Assembly: GCF_024713945.1 (NCBI RefSeq) | Contig: NC_134677.1 | Coordinates: 5,707,001-5,771,000 of the forward strand | DNA from: Dermatophagoides farinae | Taxonomy: Eukaryota; Arthropoda; Arachnida; Sarcoptiformes; Pyroglyphidae | Direction of reading: 5' to 3' | DNA length: 64,000 nt | In this document: piece after piece, positions 1 to 13,528 of the stretch | Position numbering within the stretch: the first letter of the stretch is position 1 | Layout: the number at the start of each line of letters is the position of its first letter | The notes under the pieces: generated by a model | Databases searched by the model: none | What the model was told of the DNA's origin: nothing | Seen by the model: the letters and a program-made list of their open reading frames with translations, nothing else | Made by a program: the position numbers and the translations under genes

Positions 1-210
1 TTAGTTCCTTGGACTAAAAAAATAACTAACGACAAACAATCAGAATTATCGGAGAAGTTTTTTCGATTCTATCACGTTTTTCAACGTGAAGAATTAGAAA
101 ATTTAGTTAATATGGTTGCCCAAAAAGAAACTAGATATTCGATTCGAATCGAAAAAAGCTATTATGACGAAGGAAATTGGTGTGTCATCGTTCGAAAGAC
201 AAAGCTCTAA
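1..210 (+). CDS. ALKBH8: ALKBH8-like tRNA methyltransferase, C-terminal end only
   Basis: The window opens inside an exon in frame 1 that reads 69 residues to a TAA. It contains RFYHVF near the middle and SYYDEGNWCVIVRK at the end, which matches the C-terminus of animal ALKBH8 (FYHVF.. and SYYDQGNWCV). ALKBH8 is a two-part enzyme, an AlkB-type hydroxylase plus a Trm9-like methyltransferase, that modifies wobble uridines (mcm5U) in tRNA. Only the extreme end of the methyltransferase part is present; the catalytic residues lie outside the window. It converges on the next gene, with the stop codons about 200 bases apart. A Trm9-like protein without the AlkB half remains possible. Confidence 0.75.
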   Translation, partial: LVPWTKKITNDKQSELSEKFFRFYHVFQREELENLVNMVAQKETRYSIRIEKSYYDEGNWCVIVRKTKL

Positions 211-368
211 ATGAAATCGAACAACGTGATTACCACATGAATTTCTATTCATAAGGATTTCAAAAAATATAAAGCGAAAATATCGTTTAATAATTCATTT
301 ATTTTAATTCTGTGAAAATCATTTAATTTTTATTTGTCAACTTGAATAACAGTAATCATTTTATAAAG

Positions 369-374
369 AATAAA
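369..374 (+). promoter_or_regulatory. poly(A) signal for the ALKBH8-like gene
   Basis: AATAAA lies about 160 bases after the stop codon, in an AT-rich stretch just before the convergent gene ends. Confidence 0.45.
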
Positions 375-406
375 ATATAGATAAAAAAAATTAAGCAAAA
401 AAAGAA

Positions 407-2005
407 TTAATCTTCCAAATCAGGGATAAGCCAGATGGCAGGCTCTTCAACGAAATGAACATGACGTGTGATTTGCGGGCTTTTGATTTCCATTTGAAAT
501 ACGCCAACATCATTATCATTACAATCCGATGGTAAAGAAATGGCATCCCATTCTTCATTTGCTTTTGCAACCATGGCCTGAATTTTTTCACGAAATTCCC
601 GCTCTTCTGGTGTTTCAACCCAAATGTTTTCATCATCAAAATCATTATTAGTGGGTGAATCGAATAGGAAATCTTTGGCAGAAAGTTCAATTCCGCAGTG
701 TTTTTTTCGTGGCTCCTTAGATACAAGATTAGAGAAGAATAGACCGTTTCCAGCAAATTCTTTCTCTAAACTACCGTTAATGGAAACATCATCGTTTTCG
801 TATTCTTCATCATCCCAATCAACAGAGGGTGGTTCCGAAATTTCATTACCAGATTCATAGTTGCATGGAAACGAAAAAAATTTACTTATAAAGCAATCCT
901 TTTTTTCGTATGCAGATTTTGTTATGTTTGTTTTCAATGGTGGTTCGACAAGACTTTGTGTATTTACAGATTCAGGTTCGGGTCCACCATTAATTTCATC
1001 ATTAGCCAATTTTTTTTCATCGACTAAAAACGATTTACATTTATCACGATTTTTCTTTTTGCGATTCCTGCGTTTTTGATTTTTTCTACGTTTTTTCTTT
1101 TTTTCACAATTGATGTCGATGGCCGAATTTAGTGGGTCTGATTTTACCGTTGTAAATAAATTATCGTTAAAACCATTCATACTCATTGTTTGGATTTTTA
1201 GCATGGCCTTTTCATCGGCAACCTTTTCATCAATATGGTTTTTAATAAATATATCCATAACTCTTGCATACAAATCATATGGCAAGTGTTTAATATCATC
1301 CAATGATGAGAAACTTAGGCTTCGTTTTATATCCTTGAATGGTAATGTTAAATTGATCAATGCAGGAAACATTGGTTCGATTTGATCCGTTTCAAAACCT
1401 TTCAAAGATGATGTCTTTTTATGACACTTAATCTTTTGTTCAATTTTTTGATTCATTTGTAGAAATTTGTGAAGTTCTGTCATAGGATCCATTGAAATCT
1501 TAGTCGTGCTTTTCATGAATAAAGGTGTTTCAAGCAGATTTATTTCGATAGGATTGATATTGCAATTTTTCATAAGAACCGAAGTACAAATTTGGTTTTT
1601 ATGAGATGTTTTGTTATTTTGAAACTGTGTGAAATTTTGAATAGATTCTGGAAAATCTTCTGGATGATTGATATAATAGAAAAATGAAAATTGTGAAGGT
1701 TTAGTAATGTCAGCGGGACAAGAAGTGGAATATTTGAGTTCCATATTTTCCATCTCGATGTTGATATCAGAAAAGTTGAAGCTAAAAAAGTTTTTCAATT
1801 TATGGAATATTGCAAACGGTTGATTAACAAGTGATAATGTATTATTACGACAGAGCCAAGAAAGTAACAGAGATGAAGAATTATCACGGGAACCTTTCAA
1901 TGAATCGAATCTTGCAGTATCAATATTACCAATCACAGAGCTTGAAGTTTCTTTCATATTGATTCTGTCCTTTCGAATATTTGGAGTCATACAAATAGAA
2001 TCCAT
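407..2005 (-). CDS. unrecognised protein with acidic and basic tracts and a C-terminal PP1-docking-like motif
   Basis: An open frame encodes 532 residues from the ATG at 2005. The frame stays open upstream to 2086, but there it runs through an apparent 55-base intron (donor GTATGC at 2088, acceptor AG at 2034), and the spliced upstream sequence has an in-frame stop. I therefore start at 2005 and treat the upstream exon as 5' UTR. Visible features are a long Lys/Arg stretch near residue 300 (KKKKRRKNQKRR), an acidic patch (DWDDEEYENDD), a charged helix with EEREFREKIQAMV, and a final RHVHF followed by hydrophobics. R-x-V-x-F is the consensus for docking on protein phosphatase 1. That arrangement recalls the start of the PPP1R15 core, but the following Arg/Trp helix is absent, so I do not assign a family. 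Confidence 0.6.
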   Translation of the reverse strand: MDSICMTPNIRKDRINMKETSSSVIGNIDTARFDSLKGSRDNSSSLLLSWLCRNNTLSLVNQPFAIFHKLKNFFSFNFSDINIEMENMELKYSTSCPADITKPSQFSFFYYINHPEDFPESIQNFTQFQNNKTSHKNQICTSVLMKNCNINPIEINLLETPLFMKSTTKISMDPMTELHKFLQMNQKIEQKIKCHKKTSSLKGFETDQIEPMFPALINLTLPFKDIKRSLSFSSLDDIKHLPYDLYARVMDIFIKNHIDEKVADEKAMLKIQTMSMNGFNDNLFTTVKSDPLNSAIDINCEKKKKRRKNQKRRNRKKKNRDKCKSFLVDEKKLANDEINGGPEPESVNTQSLVEPPLKTNITKSAYEKKDCFISKFFSFPCNYESGNEISEPPSVDWDDEEYENDDVSINGSLEKEFAGNGLFFSNLVSKEPRKKHCGIELSAKDFLFDSPTNNDFDDENIWVETPEEREFREKIQAMVAKANEEWDAISLPSDCNDNDVGVFQMEIKSPQITRHVHFVEEPAIWLIPDLED

Positions 2006-2116
2006 TGTGTCTTGACTTTGAAATTGAATAAAACTAAACAATAGAATTAGAGTATGTAAATAAAAAAAAATTATTTTTTTTTGCATACCTAGATTAAGGC
2101 AAATGTAACCGATTAT

Positions 2117-2947
2117 TCAGCCAATAAAACAGGGAAAAATAACTGTTTTAGTAGAATTAAACCAATTGTTATCGGTTAGATTTCGATAAAACTTATTCGG
2201 TATCAATTTTGACCACTGTAAATGATCAGCTTCTATTAGAAAATGTTTGTTAATAATCGATTGTTGTTGATGTAAATCTCCGATATTTGAATGTTGTATA
2301 TTTAATTGATGAGAATAATATGGATTTGAATTGCGATTATCAGAAATTGGATAATTTAAACTATGATATATATGAATTAAAAATAATGTGAACACAAATG
2401 AAGTAAATAATGTTTTCGATAATGGTGTTGATGATGGTTTAGTAAAACAATAAACAATGAATGGCCAATATGAATTGGCTTTTGCCACGTGTATTGGATG
2501 TTTCAAACAAAAATTTGGATAAGAATCAATATTTGTTGATGTTGAACTTTTCAATGATGAGAGTATGAAAATTGTAGAATTGACTAAATGAAATTGTTGT
2601 TGTTGTGCGCTAAATGGCGCCATTTTCATAATTAATTCATCGGGCAAACCGAAACGGAGAAAACAGAAAAATAAACACAAATAGAGATGATCATGCAAAT
2701 GAGTGAAAGAAAAAATTTGTTCAAAATCATTGAGCCATCGTGATGCAATGTGGTTGTAAAATGAAAATCTACAAAAATTGAATGAAACTTCATCATGATT
2801 ATTGTCACTTTGTGTAATTTTATATCTTTGATAAATCACAAAATCAATGTTAAACACTAATGAAATTTTCAAAATAATCAAATTGTCTTTATATGAAGTT
2901 GTTGAAAAATTCGAAAACCAATTTAACATTATAGAATGTTCAAACAC
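2117..2947 (-). CDS. hypothetical hydrophobic protein (weak call)
   Basis: An uninterrupted frame of 276 codons sits directly upstream of the previous gene on the same strand. It has several hydrophobic stretches, the clearest near residue 180 (LFTSFVFTLFLIHIY), and possible N-glycosylation sites near the C-terminus. An internal start at MAPFSAQQQQ would give a shorter single-pass protein. Residue content is dominated by His, Asn, Gln and Ser, as expected from AT-rich DNA read at random. No family is recognised. It may be 5' UTR or chance. Confidence 0.2.
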   Translation of the reverse strand: MFEHSIMLNWFSNFSTTSYKDNLIILKISLVFNIDFVIYQRYKITQSDNNHDEVSFNFCRFSFYNHIASRWLNDFEQIFSFTHLHDHLYLCLFFCFLRFGLPDELIMKMAPFSAQQQQFHLVNSTIFILSSLKSSTSTNIDSYPNFCLKHPIHVAKANSYWPFIVYCFTKPSSTPLSKTLFTSFVFTLFLIHIYHSLNYPISDNRNSNPYYSHQLNIQHSNIGDLHQQQSIINKHFLIEADHLQWSKLIPNKFYRNLTDNNWFNSTKTVIFPCFIG

Positions 2948-3803
2948 AGTATCAAATCATTTTTGTGGTTTCTGGAACATCAAGTCATTTGCATAGCTGT
3001 TTGACAAACAAAAAATAAAAATAGAATGTATAATTAGGATGAGTAAACGACAAAATTTAATTAATGTAATAGTTTATATCAAAAAAAAAACAAAAAAAAA
3101 ACAGATCGGTACGTCAAATCACTAGACTGCACTTTTTGAAGGGAAAAGGAACTTTTAATGTAAATGTTTCGAAAATGAGTACATCATTTAGATTTGATAC
3201 ATCTATCTATCTATGATTATTTCTGCCCGCATATAAAACAGCATGTATATATGTGGGTGTAATATAATTGATAAATTTTTATAATTAAAAAAAAATTGTC
3301 TATACTAATTGGATGAAAAAAAATAAATGTTAAGGGCAGAAAAATATTGAAATGGGAAAAGACATTTTCAACCATCTCGGCACTAACATCAAGGGCAAAC
3401 AATCGATCACAAATGCAAGAATTTTTTTTCTATTTTCTATAAATATATCAAAAATATTGAAACTTACCAGAATTATTTATAAGAAATGAGAATTTTTACT
3501 CAAAATTTGATTCAATTTTTATCGCGATACAGATATAGTAGTAATATTTATAATTACGTTGGAATTTTTTCTAATTCTTTTCATTCTTGATTTAACGGAC
3601 AATAATTACTGCAGTAAATGAAATATTAAAATGAAAATGAGTCGCAAACGTGTCTCCATTGCATCTTTTATATTATATTTGTGTGCTACTTTGATGCGCA
3701 GTTGAAAAGTTATTTCGTCATTCAATTATCATTCATTCGACTATTAACACATTAATCACGTGAATAGAAATACACGATCAAGTAGCAATAGTTATGGAAC
3801 AAA
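2948..3803. other. intergenic, divergent promoter region
   Basis: AT-rich sequence between a leftward and a rightward gene, with poly(A) tracts near 3080-3100. It presumably holds both promoters. I see no further gene or recognisable element. Confidence 0.4.
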
Positions 3804-5122
3804 ATGAAACAACGATTGATTCGTTTGGCCGTAAGTTTAATTTATGAAAAATGTAAAAAAATGAATGTAGAAAATATTTTAAAATAATTTTTTTTTTTGA
3901 TACCGCTTAAATTCAGGAATATTGTCGAAAATCTAAAACAGATTTTAAAGAAATCTCATTAACAATTGGAAAAAAACATGGATTACAACATTTTAGTAGC
4001 AGTATCAATGTCAACTCTAAGAATAGAACAAATCATGAATTGATAACACCATGGATTAAATCATTACTACAATCCGGTTCGGTAATTGTATCGACTGTGG
4101 ATGATATTTATGCCAACCTAGCTCTAGAGGAATGGTTATTTCAAAATTATGATTTCTCAGTGAATAATGAACAAATTTTATTACTGTGGTATAATCGACC
4201 GGCCGTAGTTGTTGGTCGTCATCAGAATGTTTGGTTAGAAGCATCAATAGATTATTGCCGTCAGAATGGAATTGATGTGGCCCGTCGTAATAGTGGTGGA
4301 GGCACTGTTTATCATGACATGAACAATCTGAACATTTCTTTTATTACATCGAGAAAATTTTATGATCGTAGCAGAAATCTCCAATTCATTAGAGATGTCC
4401 TAAGTGATAATTTCCGAATTGATGCTAACATTTCTCCACGAAAAGATCTAGTCATTTGTGATGGTGGAGAAAAAATTTCCGGCACTGCATCCAAATTGAA
4501 TGATCATAACTCTTATCATCATTGTACATTATTGGTAGATGTTGATAAAAGCAATCTCCGAAATGCATTACGTCTACAACCGTTAATGAACGTATATTCG
4601 AATGCTACAAAAAGTGTTCCATCGTCCACAATAAATTTAAAATCATTGCATCAATCAATGACAATGAAATCATTGATACAAGCCATATCAAAAAATTATT
4701 CAAAATATTACACTGCCAACAAAGATAGAATTTCATTTGTTCATTATTTAGATCAAATCGATTCTGAACGATTTGGTCCTGTTATCGATGATATTCGTTC
4801 AAAGTTTCAGTCTTGGGAATGGGTATTCGGTAGTACACCTAAATTCACTATTTGTTCTAAATTGTTCTCCGATCGATCAATGGAATATCAAATGAAAATA
4901 ACCATAGAAAAAGGATATATTCAACATGTGTCAATCGAACCGAATTTACTCAATGATGACTATGACAAGATTTTACAAACGGTACTAATTGGCAAAGTAC
5001 GTTTCGAAGAGAAAAATTTGGAACAAGCATTTGAAACTATCAAATCGGTTGACAAACATGACCAAATTCTTACCAAAATTCTGTTGACCATATTTGTCAC
5101 ATATAAACAAATTTGCTGTTGA
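3804..5122 (+). CDS. LIPT1: mitochondrial lipoyltransferase 1
   Basis: Two exons (3804-3830, 3917-5122) encode 410 residues; the intron is 86 bases. LIPT1 moves lipoyl groups onto the E2 and H subunits of mitochondrial 2-oxoacid dehydrogenases and the glycine cleavage system. The lipoate-ligase-type domain shows the RRNSGGGTVYHD signature near residues 132-143 and KISGTASKLN near 195, where Lys195 matches the conserved lipoyl-AMP-binding lysine. The start gives MKQRLIRLA, a basic, acid-free stretch typical of a mitochondrial targeting peptide. An ATG ten bases upstream is out of frame with the spliced product. Length is close to human LIPT1 (373), the extra being N-terminal. It converges on the poly(A) polymerase gene. 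Confidence 0.92.
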
Positions 5123-5153
5123 ATTAATTTGAAAAAAATCCTTTTATTTTCCA

Positions 5154-5159
5154 AATAAA
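5154..5159 (+). promoter_or_regulatory. poly(A) signal for LIPT1
   Basis: AATAAA 32 bases after the LIPT1 stop. The remaining 590 bases to the convergent poly(A) polymerase stop are AT-rich with long T runs and no gene. Confidence 0.5.
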
Positions 5160-5752
5160 AAAATTATTTACATAATAATTAAATTTCTTAGAATCGAATT
5201 GTGAATTAATGATTAGGATGAATATTTCAAAAGTAAGAATTTTTTTTTTGTTTTTTTTTTTTTTTTGATAGCATACAGTTCAGTGCATTTACCCAATTTG
5301 AACAAGTGGAATGACTTTTTAATTAAAACTAAAGATGTGAGTAATGTGATATCGTGCATATTGTTGTTTTACCTATGGAATGGAAAAATTTGAATAAAAT
5401 AATTAAAATGTTCATAAAAATCCATACCTGATGTATTTGAATGAATTTGATTTTTTTTTCTATTTTTCGTGTTTGTGGATTGATGATGAGTAATAATAAT
5501 TATTGTTATTTTGCTAAAACTAAATCTCAATTACTTGAATAAAAAAAGGCAACAAACATTAGAATTGACCGAAACAATTGAAATGAATAATTCTTACCAA
5601 AAAATGATTAATGATAATATTTACATGAAAAATTCGTTAATATGTTTGTTCTTTGGGTATTAATTTTTTTTAAAGTTGATTCTTCAATGAGCTATAATAG
5701 AATATTAATTACAGAATATTTATATATATGGATTATGAACCCATTTTTTTTA

Positions 5753-8030
<2,278 letters not shown>

Positions 8031-8856
8031 TGTTGATGACGACTAACAGCCTGTATAGCAATAAATTATGTTAGCATTTTTATACAAATAGTGATAGAAT
8101 TGTATACAATTCAACAATTATGATTAAATACGAACCGATCGAAACAAATAATTTTCACAATTCCAAATTCGAACCAATTCACATGAAACAATTTCAAAAA
8201 AACATTTAACTATTGGCTGGTCGATGTTAACGGATAAAGGTAAAATACTCTGTACATATACAACTTTATCTGTCAAATCTTTTTTCTACCAATGCAATAA
8301 TATCTTACTTTCAAATAGATTAATTCATATTTCAAGAAAATTCAACGATCAAGCACAATTTTGCGATTAAATTCAATGAACAACTAAACTCGCCAAGACA
8401 ACAAAAAAAAACACGATGGTTCACCCTAACAGTGTTGTAGTAGTGGTCCATAAAATAGTTACTACTCTTCACCGGCAGCATAGTGGCAATGTACCATGCA
8501 TAAACAATCTGGAAATTCGAATTTTATTTCATAAAAGTACACTTTGAATTCTCGACAAAATAGATGTATATTCTTCACATCGATGTTAAATGATGCTAAA
8601 ATCAATCAATGCTAATTTAATTATATGTTAATTAAAGATTTTAACGCTATGTAATAATAATTCAAAAATTTGGATTTAAATATATTAGATCTTGGAAGAG
8701 TTTGAAGATCAAAAAATAAAATAAACAATCTATAGATAAAATTCAATCATGACTTGAAATTTTTTTATATTCTTTTTTGATGCATCTAAAAAAGATAATT
8801 GTTTTTTTTACAAAAATCGTTAATATATTTACAATTTTTGATTTTTGATTGATTTT
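8031..8856. other. intergenic between two leftward genes
   Basis: Holds the presumed poly(A) polymerase promoter and the 3' flank of the FASTK-family gene. AT-rich, slightly less so at 8440-8530. No open frame or RNA gene recognised. Confidence 0.4.
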
Positions 8857-11135
8857 TCAATGATCATCATCATCATCATTATTATTATTATCGCTTTTTA
8901 TATGAGAATTAATTAAATTTTGCAAAAATTTAACGCGATTCAATGAAGTGACCGATTGTGGAAGTGAATTTTGATGAATGGGTATGACTACATATCCAAG
9001 TGATGTTAGTAAAGATAATTCGACGTCTTTTGGTCCAATGAATCGGCTATTATCATCCAATAATGTTTCATTGAATCCAATGCACACAAGAGCCACACTA
9101 GAAAAATGGGAAAGAAAATTACCATAAATAAATGAGTAAATATATACCACCAAAACTTACTTTCGATGAATGTCTTTCATTTTGGAATCAGCGGATGAAA
9201 TTTTTGGCCTATCAATAATTTGTGGTTTTCCTTCCAGATCAACTAGCAACTCTGCATCTGTAATAATTGGAAGTTTAGAAAAAAAAAGTTGAAAGTTGAA
9301 CATTGAGCTTTACCGATGGTGTAACCAAAGGGTGTTTTGACATCCACGAGCATGTATTTATCTTTGCTTGGAGCAAATGCGTCAAAAGTTTGTATTATTT
9401 TTTTCCGAAATTCCTGTAGATCTTTAGATCGTTTAATTATATCCAAATCGAATGTTTTAATATAAGTTTTGAAATTTTCCATATCTTCTTCATTGTCGAA
9501 AAACGTTTGAATTGGAATTTTCCCCATTGATTGGTGAGTGTTTGGATCGATAATTCGAGAATCACTTTGCAATGAAATCATTCCATTGAGAACGCAATAT
9601 TTTCGACGAATATTCATCATACGATAAATTTCATGGCCTGAATTAGCAGTTAAATCTTCAGATACTGGATCCAATTTTTCATTTTCCGATGAAACATCGT
9701 TTTCACCTTGTTGTGAATTTTTTGCCTGTCTTTCTTTCAGATTCTTCAGATGCAACTCCAGTTCTTCTTGTTCCATTTCAACGTAAAATTGATTTCTTAA
9801 AATAGATTTCACGTGATCAACAGTTGCACACCGTAGTAGCATAAGTGAATGAACAAAATTAAACCATTGATACCGGGATGCGCAATTTTCAGCGGAAATT
9901 TTCGGAACAATATGGTCCATAATTATATCAACAAAATCATCGCGTTGATAATTTAGTCGTGCTAGCGTGATGGTCAATGTTATTAAATCTTGATGTTTGA
10001 AAATATCTGGATTATCTTTCAATGTTTGTAGGTAATAATCATTCAATTTAGGATATGAAAAATTAAAATTCGAAATCGCCACAGTGAAATCTCTTTTAGA
10101 TGACTCGCTAAGATTTTCCAAAAATTTAAAATTAACTAAAATATCCGAACATTTTTCCAACAGATTAATTTCCGGAAAATTTAGTCGTTTCAATGATGAT
10201 ATCATATGGATAAGATGCGGAGGCATAGTGTAAATCTCTTCGGAACGGTATTTTAATAATTTTGCAACGACCGATCGGATTAGATTTTTATTGCGACGAT
10301 TATGACGAGATAGCAATACCAATAAATAGCATAGATTATCCAATGGAATCTCTTCGTCCGAATCAAGGTATCTCATTAGTTGATCTTCAATTTTAATCAT
10401 TATTTCGGGCATAAAGTATCGAGTGAATTTTGTCATGTGTACTAGATCAAGCATCGAAGCTTTTGACTCGTCCAACTTTTCGCCGATCGTTCGAATTAAT
10501 GTGTCGAAAATTAACGATCGTTTTGGTGTAGTATCTTTTAGGCAATGATACAAAGTCATGGTAGCATTTAATAATTTAAACTCATAACTATATTGAATTT
10601 TATACAACAGTTCATCCTCTAGAAATCGAACCTTGATTTTGAATAAATTATTTTTTTTACAATAACGAATGAATTTTTCGACATAACTTACGATTCTAAG
10701 GTTAGGATCCAGATTCATAATTATAAGTGATTTTAACATATTTAAAATATTTGTATCCGAATGGCGGATTGTATCACAAATACTTTCAGATACTCGTTGA
10801 AATTGTTGAGAGGCTAACAACGAGTCCATAGTTAATTGACCTGAATTTAATTTCTGCGACCATTCATATAGCACCGGTGCATAATTGACATATCGTTGAT
10901 GATAACTTTGTTGTTTTACAACTTTTGTCGTCGTCGAATATGCTTTATCTAAAGGAAATAAATACATGTTCAATAAAAAGAGATTAATTAAACATAAAAT
11001 CTCACCAATAGTAGTCACATGAATACAACGTTGTTGATTGGAAATCAAATCAAATGTGGTTCGATTTCTTGGTGCGGTAGAAATTCTTCCGGAAATCAAT
11101 CGATTTGTTACACGGACAATAAGAATGGGTAACAT
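8857..11135 (-). CDS. FAST kinase-domain family protein with RAP domain (mitochondrial RNA metabolism)
   Basis: Four exons (11006-11135, 9314-10948, 9161-9257, 8857-9097) encode 700 residues, with introns of 56 to 63 bases. The N-terminus MLPILIVRVTNRLISGR is basic and hydrophobic, as in a mitochondrial presequence. The long helical middle (leucine-rich repeats of the FAST_1/FAST_2 type, e.g. NLCYLLVLLSRHNRRNKNLI near residue 270) is followed by a C-terminal RAP domain over the last 90 residues, with LVCIGFNETL, FIGPKDVELSLLTSLGYVVIPIH and a terminal Asp run. FASTKD proteins bind and process mitochondrial transcripts. The match is at architecture level, and I cannot say which of FASTKD1-5 it corresponds to. 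Confidence 0.8.
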
Positions 11136-11526
11136 TATGACGAAACAGGATAAATTTCGGATCCAAAGAATCGGATTTCAATTGGGAAAAGGTTAAATAT
11201 TGTGAACATGTGAAGAGAAAAATTTTCCTTATAGCAATCTATTTTCACTTTGTTGTGTCTAGAATTGTAAAATAGAGAAGCCACGTCAAGTTTGATCGAT
11301 GAAGTGTTAACGACAATCGAATCGAATTAATTCTTTTAAATGTTTTTTCATGATTTCCATGATTTAATTTTACTAATTGATAATTTGTTATAATGATTGT
11401 CTAAAAAAAATAAACACTCTTTCCGAATTTAAGTTCAAAATTTTTTTTTTATACTCAAGAATTTCGGTTGTCCATCTATTATATTTCAGCTTTCAATCCA
11501 AGGAATACATTCCGTAAAATAAAAGA
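11136..11526. other. divergent promoter region between the FASTK-family gene and MCFD2
   Basis: 391 bases between two start codons on opposite strands. AT-rich with poly(T)/poly(A) tracts and no gene. It presumably contains both promoters. Confidence 0.4.
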
Positions 11527-12353
11527 ATGATGAACAATTCAGTATTAATGCTATCTTATACAATTGTTTTATCGTTAATATTACTTTTCAAATTGCCTTA
11601 CAACATAGCTCATTACAATCAACCTCAATATGGTGAGTGTTTGCTATTAATTTCACCAATTATCACATAAATATTTCATGAATAATCTTCAGGAATACCG
11701 GTCCAACAACATCAACAAGTTTATCATCAACAACCTCCCCCTCAACAACAGTATCAACAACAACAAATTCCAATACAGCAGCAGCAGCAACAACAACAAC
11801 AACAAGTAGTTTATCAAACACCCGGTCAGATACCACATTATCAGCAAGTACCCCAAGCCGGTCAAAATGTTCTGCATGATGATAGTCGAATTCATGATAA
11901 GGAACATTTGAAGGTGTGACATTCGAATTTATTTACTCATTTTATATTGAAAATTTTATTTTGAATTCTTAATAGGAACATTTACATGAAGCATTAAGCG
12001 ATCAGGATGTAAGCAAAATGAGTGAAGAAGAGTTGCAGTTTCATTATTTCAAAATGCATGATAATGATAATAATAACATGTTAGATGGTAGCGAATTGAT
12101 CAAATCATTGATTCATTGGCATGGTAAGTGATTTCATGTCAGGCTTTATTTAACCTTGTTTTTCAACTTGTTTCAAGTCGAAGAAAGTCGTCATTTGGGA
12201 AAGAATGCATCGCCACATGGAACGACGAAAATATTCACCGATACCGAATTGGAACAGATGATTGATCCGATTCTTCAGATGGATGACAAAAATAATGATG
12301 GTTTCATCGATTATCCCGAATTTGTTGCTGCACAAAAAAATCGAGGATTCTAG
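11527..12353 (+). CDS. MCFD2: MCFD2-like EF-hand ER-Golgi cargo co-receptor with polyglutamine insertion
   Basis: Four exons (11527-11632, 11693-11913, 11976-12123, 12178-12353) encode 216 residues. MCFD2 pairs with the lectin LMAN1/ERGIC-53 to export glycoproteins from the ER. A signal peptide is clear (residues 1-30, hydrophobic [13 protein letters not shown]). The C-terminal half matches MCFD2: [19 protein letters not shown], then a second EF-hand with [14 protein letters not shown]. Both 12-residue calcium loops (138-149 and 195-206) have Asp/Asn at position 1 and Glu at position 12. Residues about 36-100 are Gln/Pro/Tyr-rich and not in human MCFD2 (146 residues). This part is encoded by exon 2, which is largely a CAA/CAG repeat. 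Confidence 0.88.
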
Positions 12354-12398
12354 GCGAACGGTCCATTTAAACTCAGTCATTTAATCAATTTTAGTCAT

Positions 12399-12404
12399 AA
12401 TAAA
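12399..12404 (+). promoter_or_regulatory. poly(A) signal for MCFD2
   Basis: AATAAA 46 bases after the MCFD2 stop. Confidence 0.5.
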
Positions 12405-12437
12405 ATTGTTTGTTCTGTAAAGCCTTTTTTAATCACG

Positions 12438-12458
12438 ACCACCACCACCACCACCACT
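12438..12458. repeat. (ACC)n microsatellite
   Basis: About seven ACC units between MCFD2 and the pseudokinase gene. It is GC-richer than its surroundings. Confidence 0.8.
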
Positions 12459-12520
12459 ACGCAAATCGCAATTAATTATTTTCCGATTTTTCCAAATAAA
12501 ATTCCCTACGAATTATAAAA

Positions 12521-13528
12521 TTGAATTGTTTGTTGTTGAGCTATTTGAACATGCCTTATTATCACGAATCTCAAGAATCGGGACCTGATTCTAAAGTTGT
12601 CACAATGTTACAAAATATCTTGAAAACCGAGATCACGCTACTCATCGAAAGCAGTTCGCCATCATTGCCCATTGAAGAGAAATCATTTGACCAATATATA
12701 ATTAATGTTGAAGAAATCATTTTTGCTGGTAGTTATTCTATGATTTACCTTGCAAATCATTGTGATCATTATCATTATCCATTAATGGCTAGAATATTCG
12801 AACCGGCTTCTCAAATTGATCCACATAAATGTAAATTTCTACGATTATTAAAACATTTAGGTAAACGTAACCCATGGCTAATATCTACATGGGGTATTTA
12901 CTATGATACAAATCATCGTATTGCCTTGTTTCAAGAGTTTGCCATTCATGGAAACTTGTTGGAATATGTTCGTAGTAGTAATCTTTATGTACCAGAATTA
13001 CAATTGATCGGATGGGCACAAAATATTTACAATGGAATGGATTTTTTGGGGTCGATTGGATTGTGTCATCGAAGTATTTCTCCAAAACATATTTTATTAA
13101 CAGGAGATCCAGATGGTGATAAAATCATCGCTAAATTGGGTAGTTTTCGCGATACAATTATTTATCATGATATTCAAACACAAACTACTTTACATCAACG
13201 TTGTCGACCATTGTGCAGGCGATTCGAAGCAAATTTTCATGCACCTGAAACTTATGGAACCGACAGTGAAGAATTCAATCCAATTTCAGCTGATGTTTGG
13301 TCATATGGAGCGACATTATTCTATGCAGGTACAAGAACTTACCCATACAATTACAAAAGACCATCCAAAGAACTAGATTCAGAGATAAGGACAATGATAC
13401 AATCGAGAATAAATTTATCCGCCGAAGCTAAACAATGGTTTTATGGCTTGTTACGCACTGATGTAACCAAACGAACACCATTTGATCGAATCGAAAAGGA
13501 CAAATGGTTTCGAATTCAGGTTGAATAA
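12521..13528 (+). CDS. intronless protein-kinase-like pseudokinase
   Basis: A single open frame encodes 335 residues. The whole protein is a kinase fold in order: a degenerate glycine loop (FAGSYSMIYLA, about residues 68-78); LMARIF where the ATP-binding lysine is expected; CHRSISPKHILL in place of HRDLKxxN; KLGSF in place of the DFG; an intact APE (HAPETYG); SADVWSYGATLFYAG of subdomain IX; and the subdomain XI arginine (TKRTPFDRI). The catalytic Lys, the HRD Asp and the DFG Asp all appear to be lost, so a regulatory or scaffold role is inferred. A second Met at residue 11 (MPYYHES) is an alternative start. The lack of introns, unlike most neighbours, suggests a retrocopy. I cannot place it in a named family. 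Confidence 0.75.
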   Translation: MNCLLLSYLNMPYYHESQESGPDSKVVTMLQNILKTEITLLIESSSPSLPIEEKSFDQYIINVEEIIFAGSYSMIYLANHCDHYHYPLMARIFEPASQIDPHKCKFLRLLKHLGKRNPWLISTWGIYYDTNHRIALFQEFAIHGNLLEYVRSSNLYVPELQLIGWAQNIYNGMDFLGSIGLCHRSISPKHILLTGDPDGDKIIAKLGSFRDTIIYHDIQTQTTLHQRCRPLCRRFEANFHAPETYGTDSEEFNPISADVWSYGATLFYAGTRTYPYNYKRPSKELDSEIRTMIQSRINLSAEAKQWFYGLLRTDVTKRTPFDRIEKDKWFRIQVE

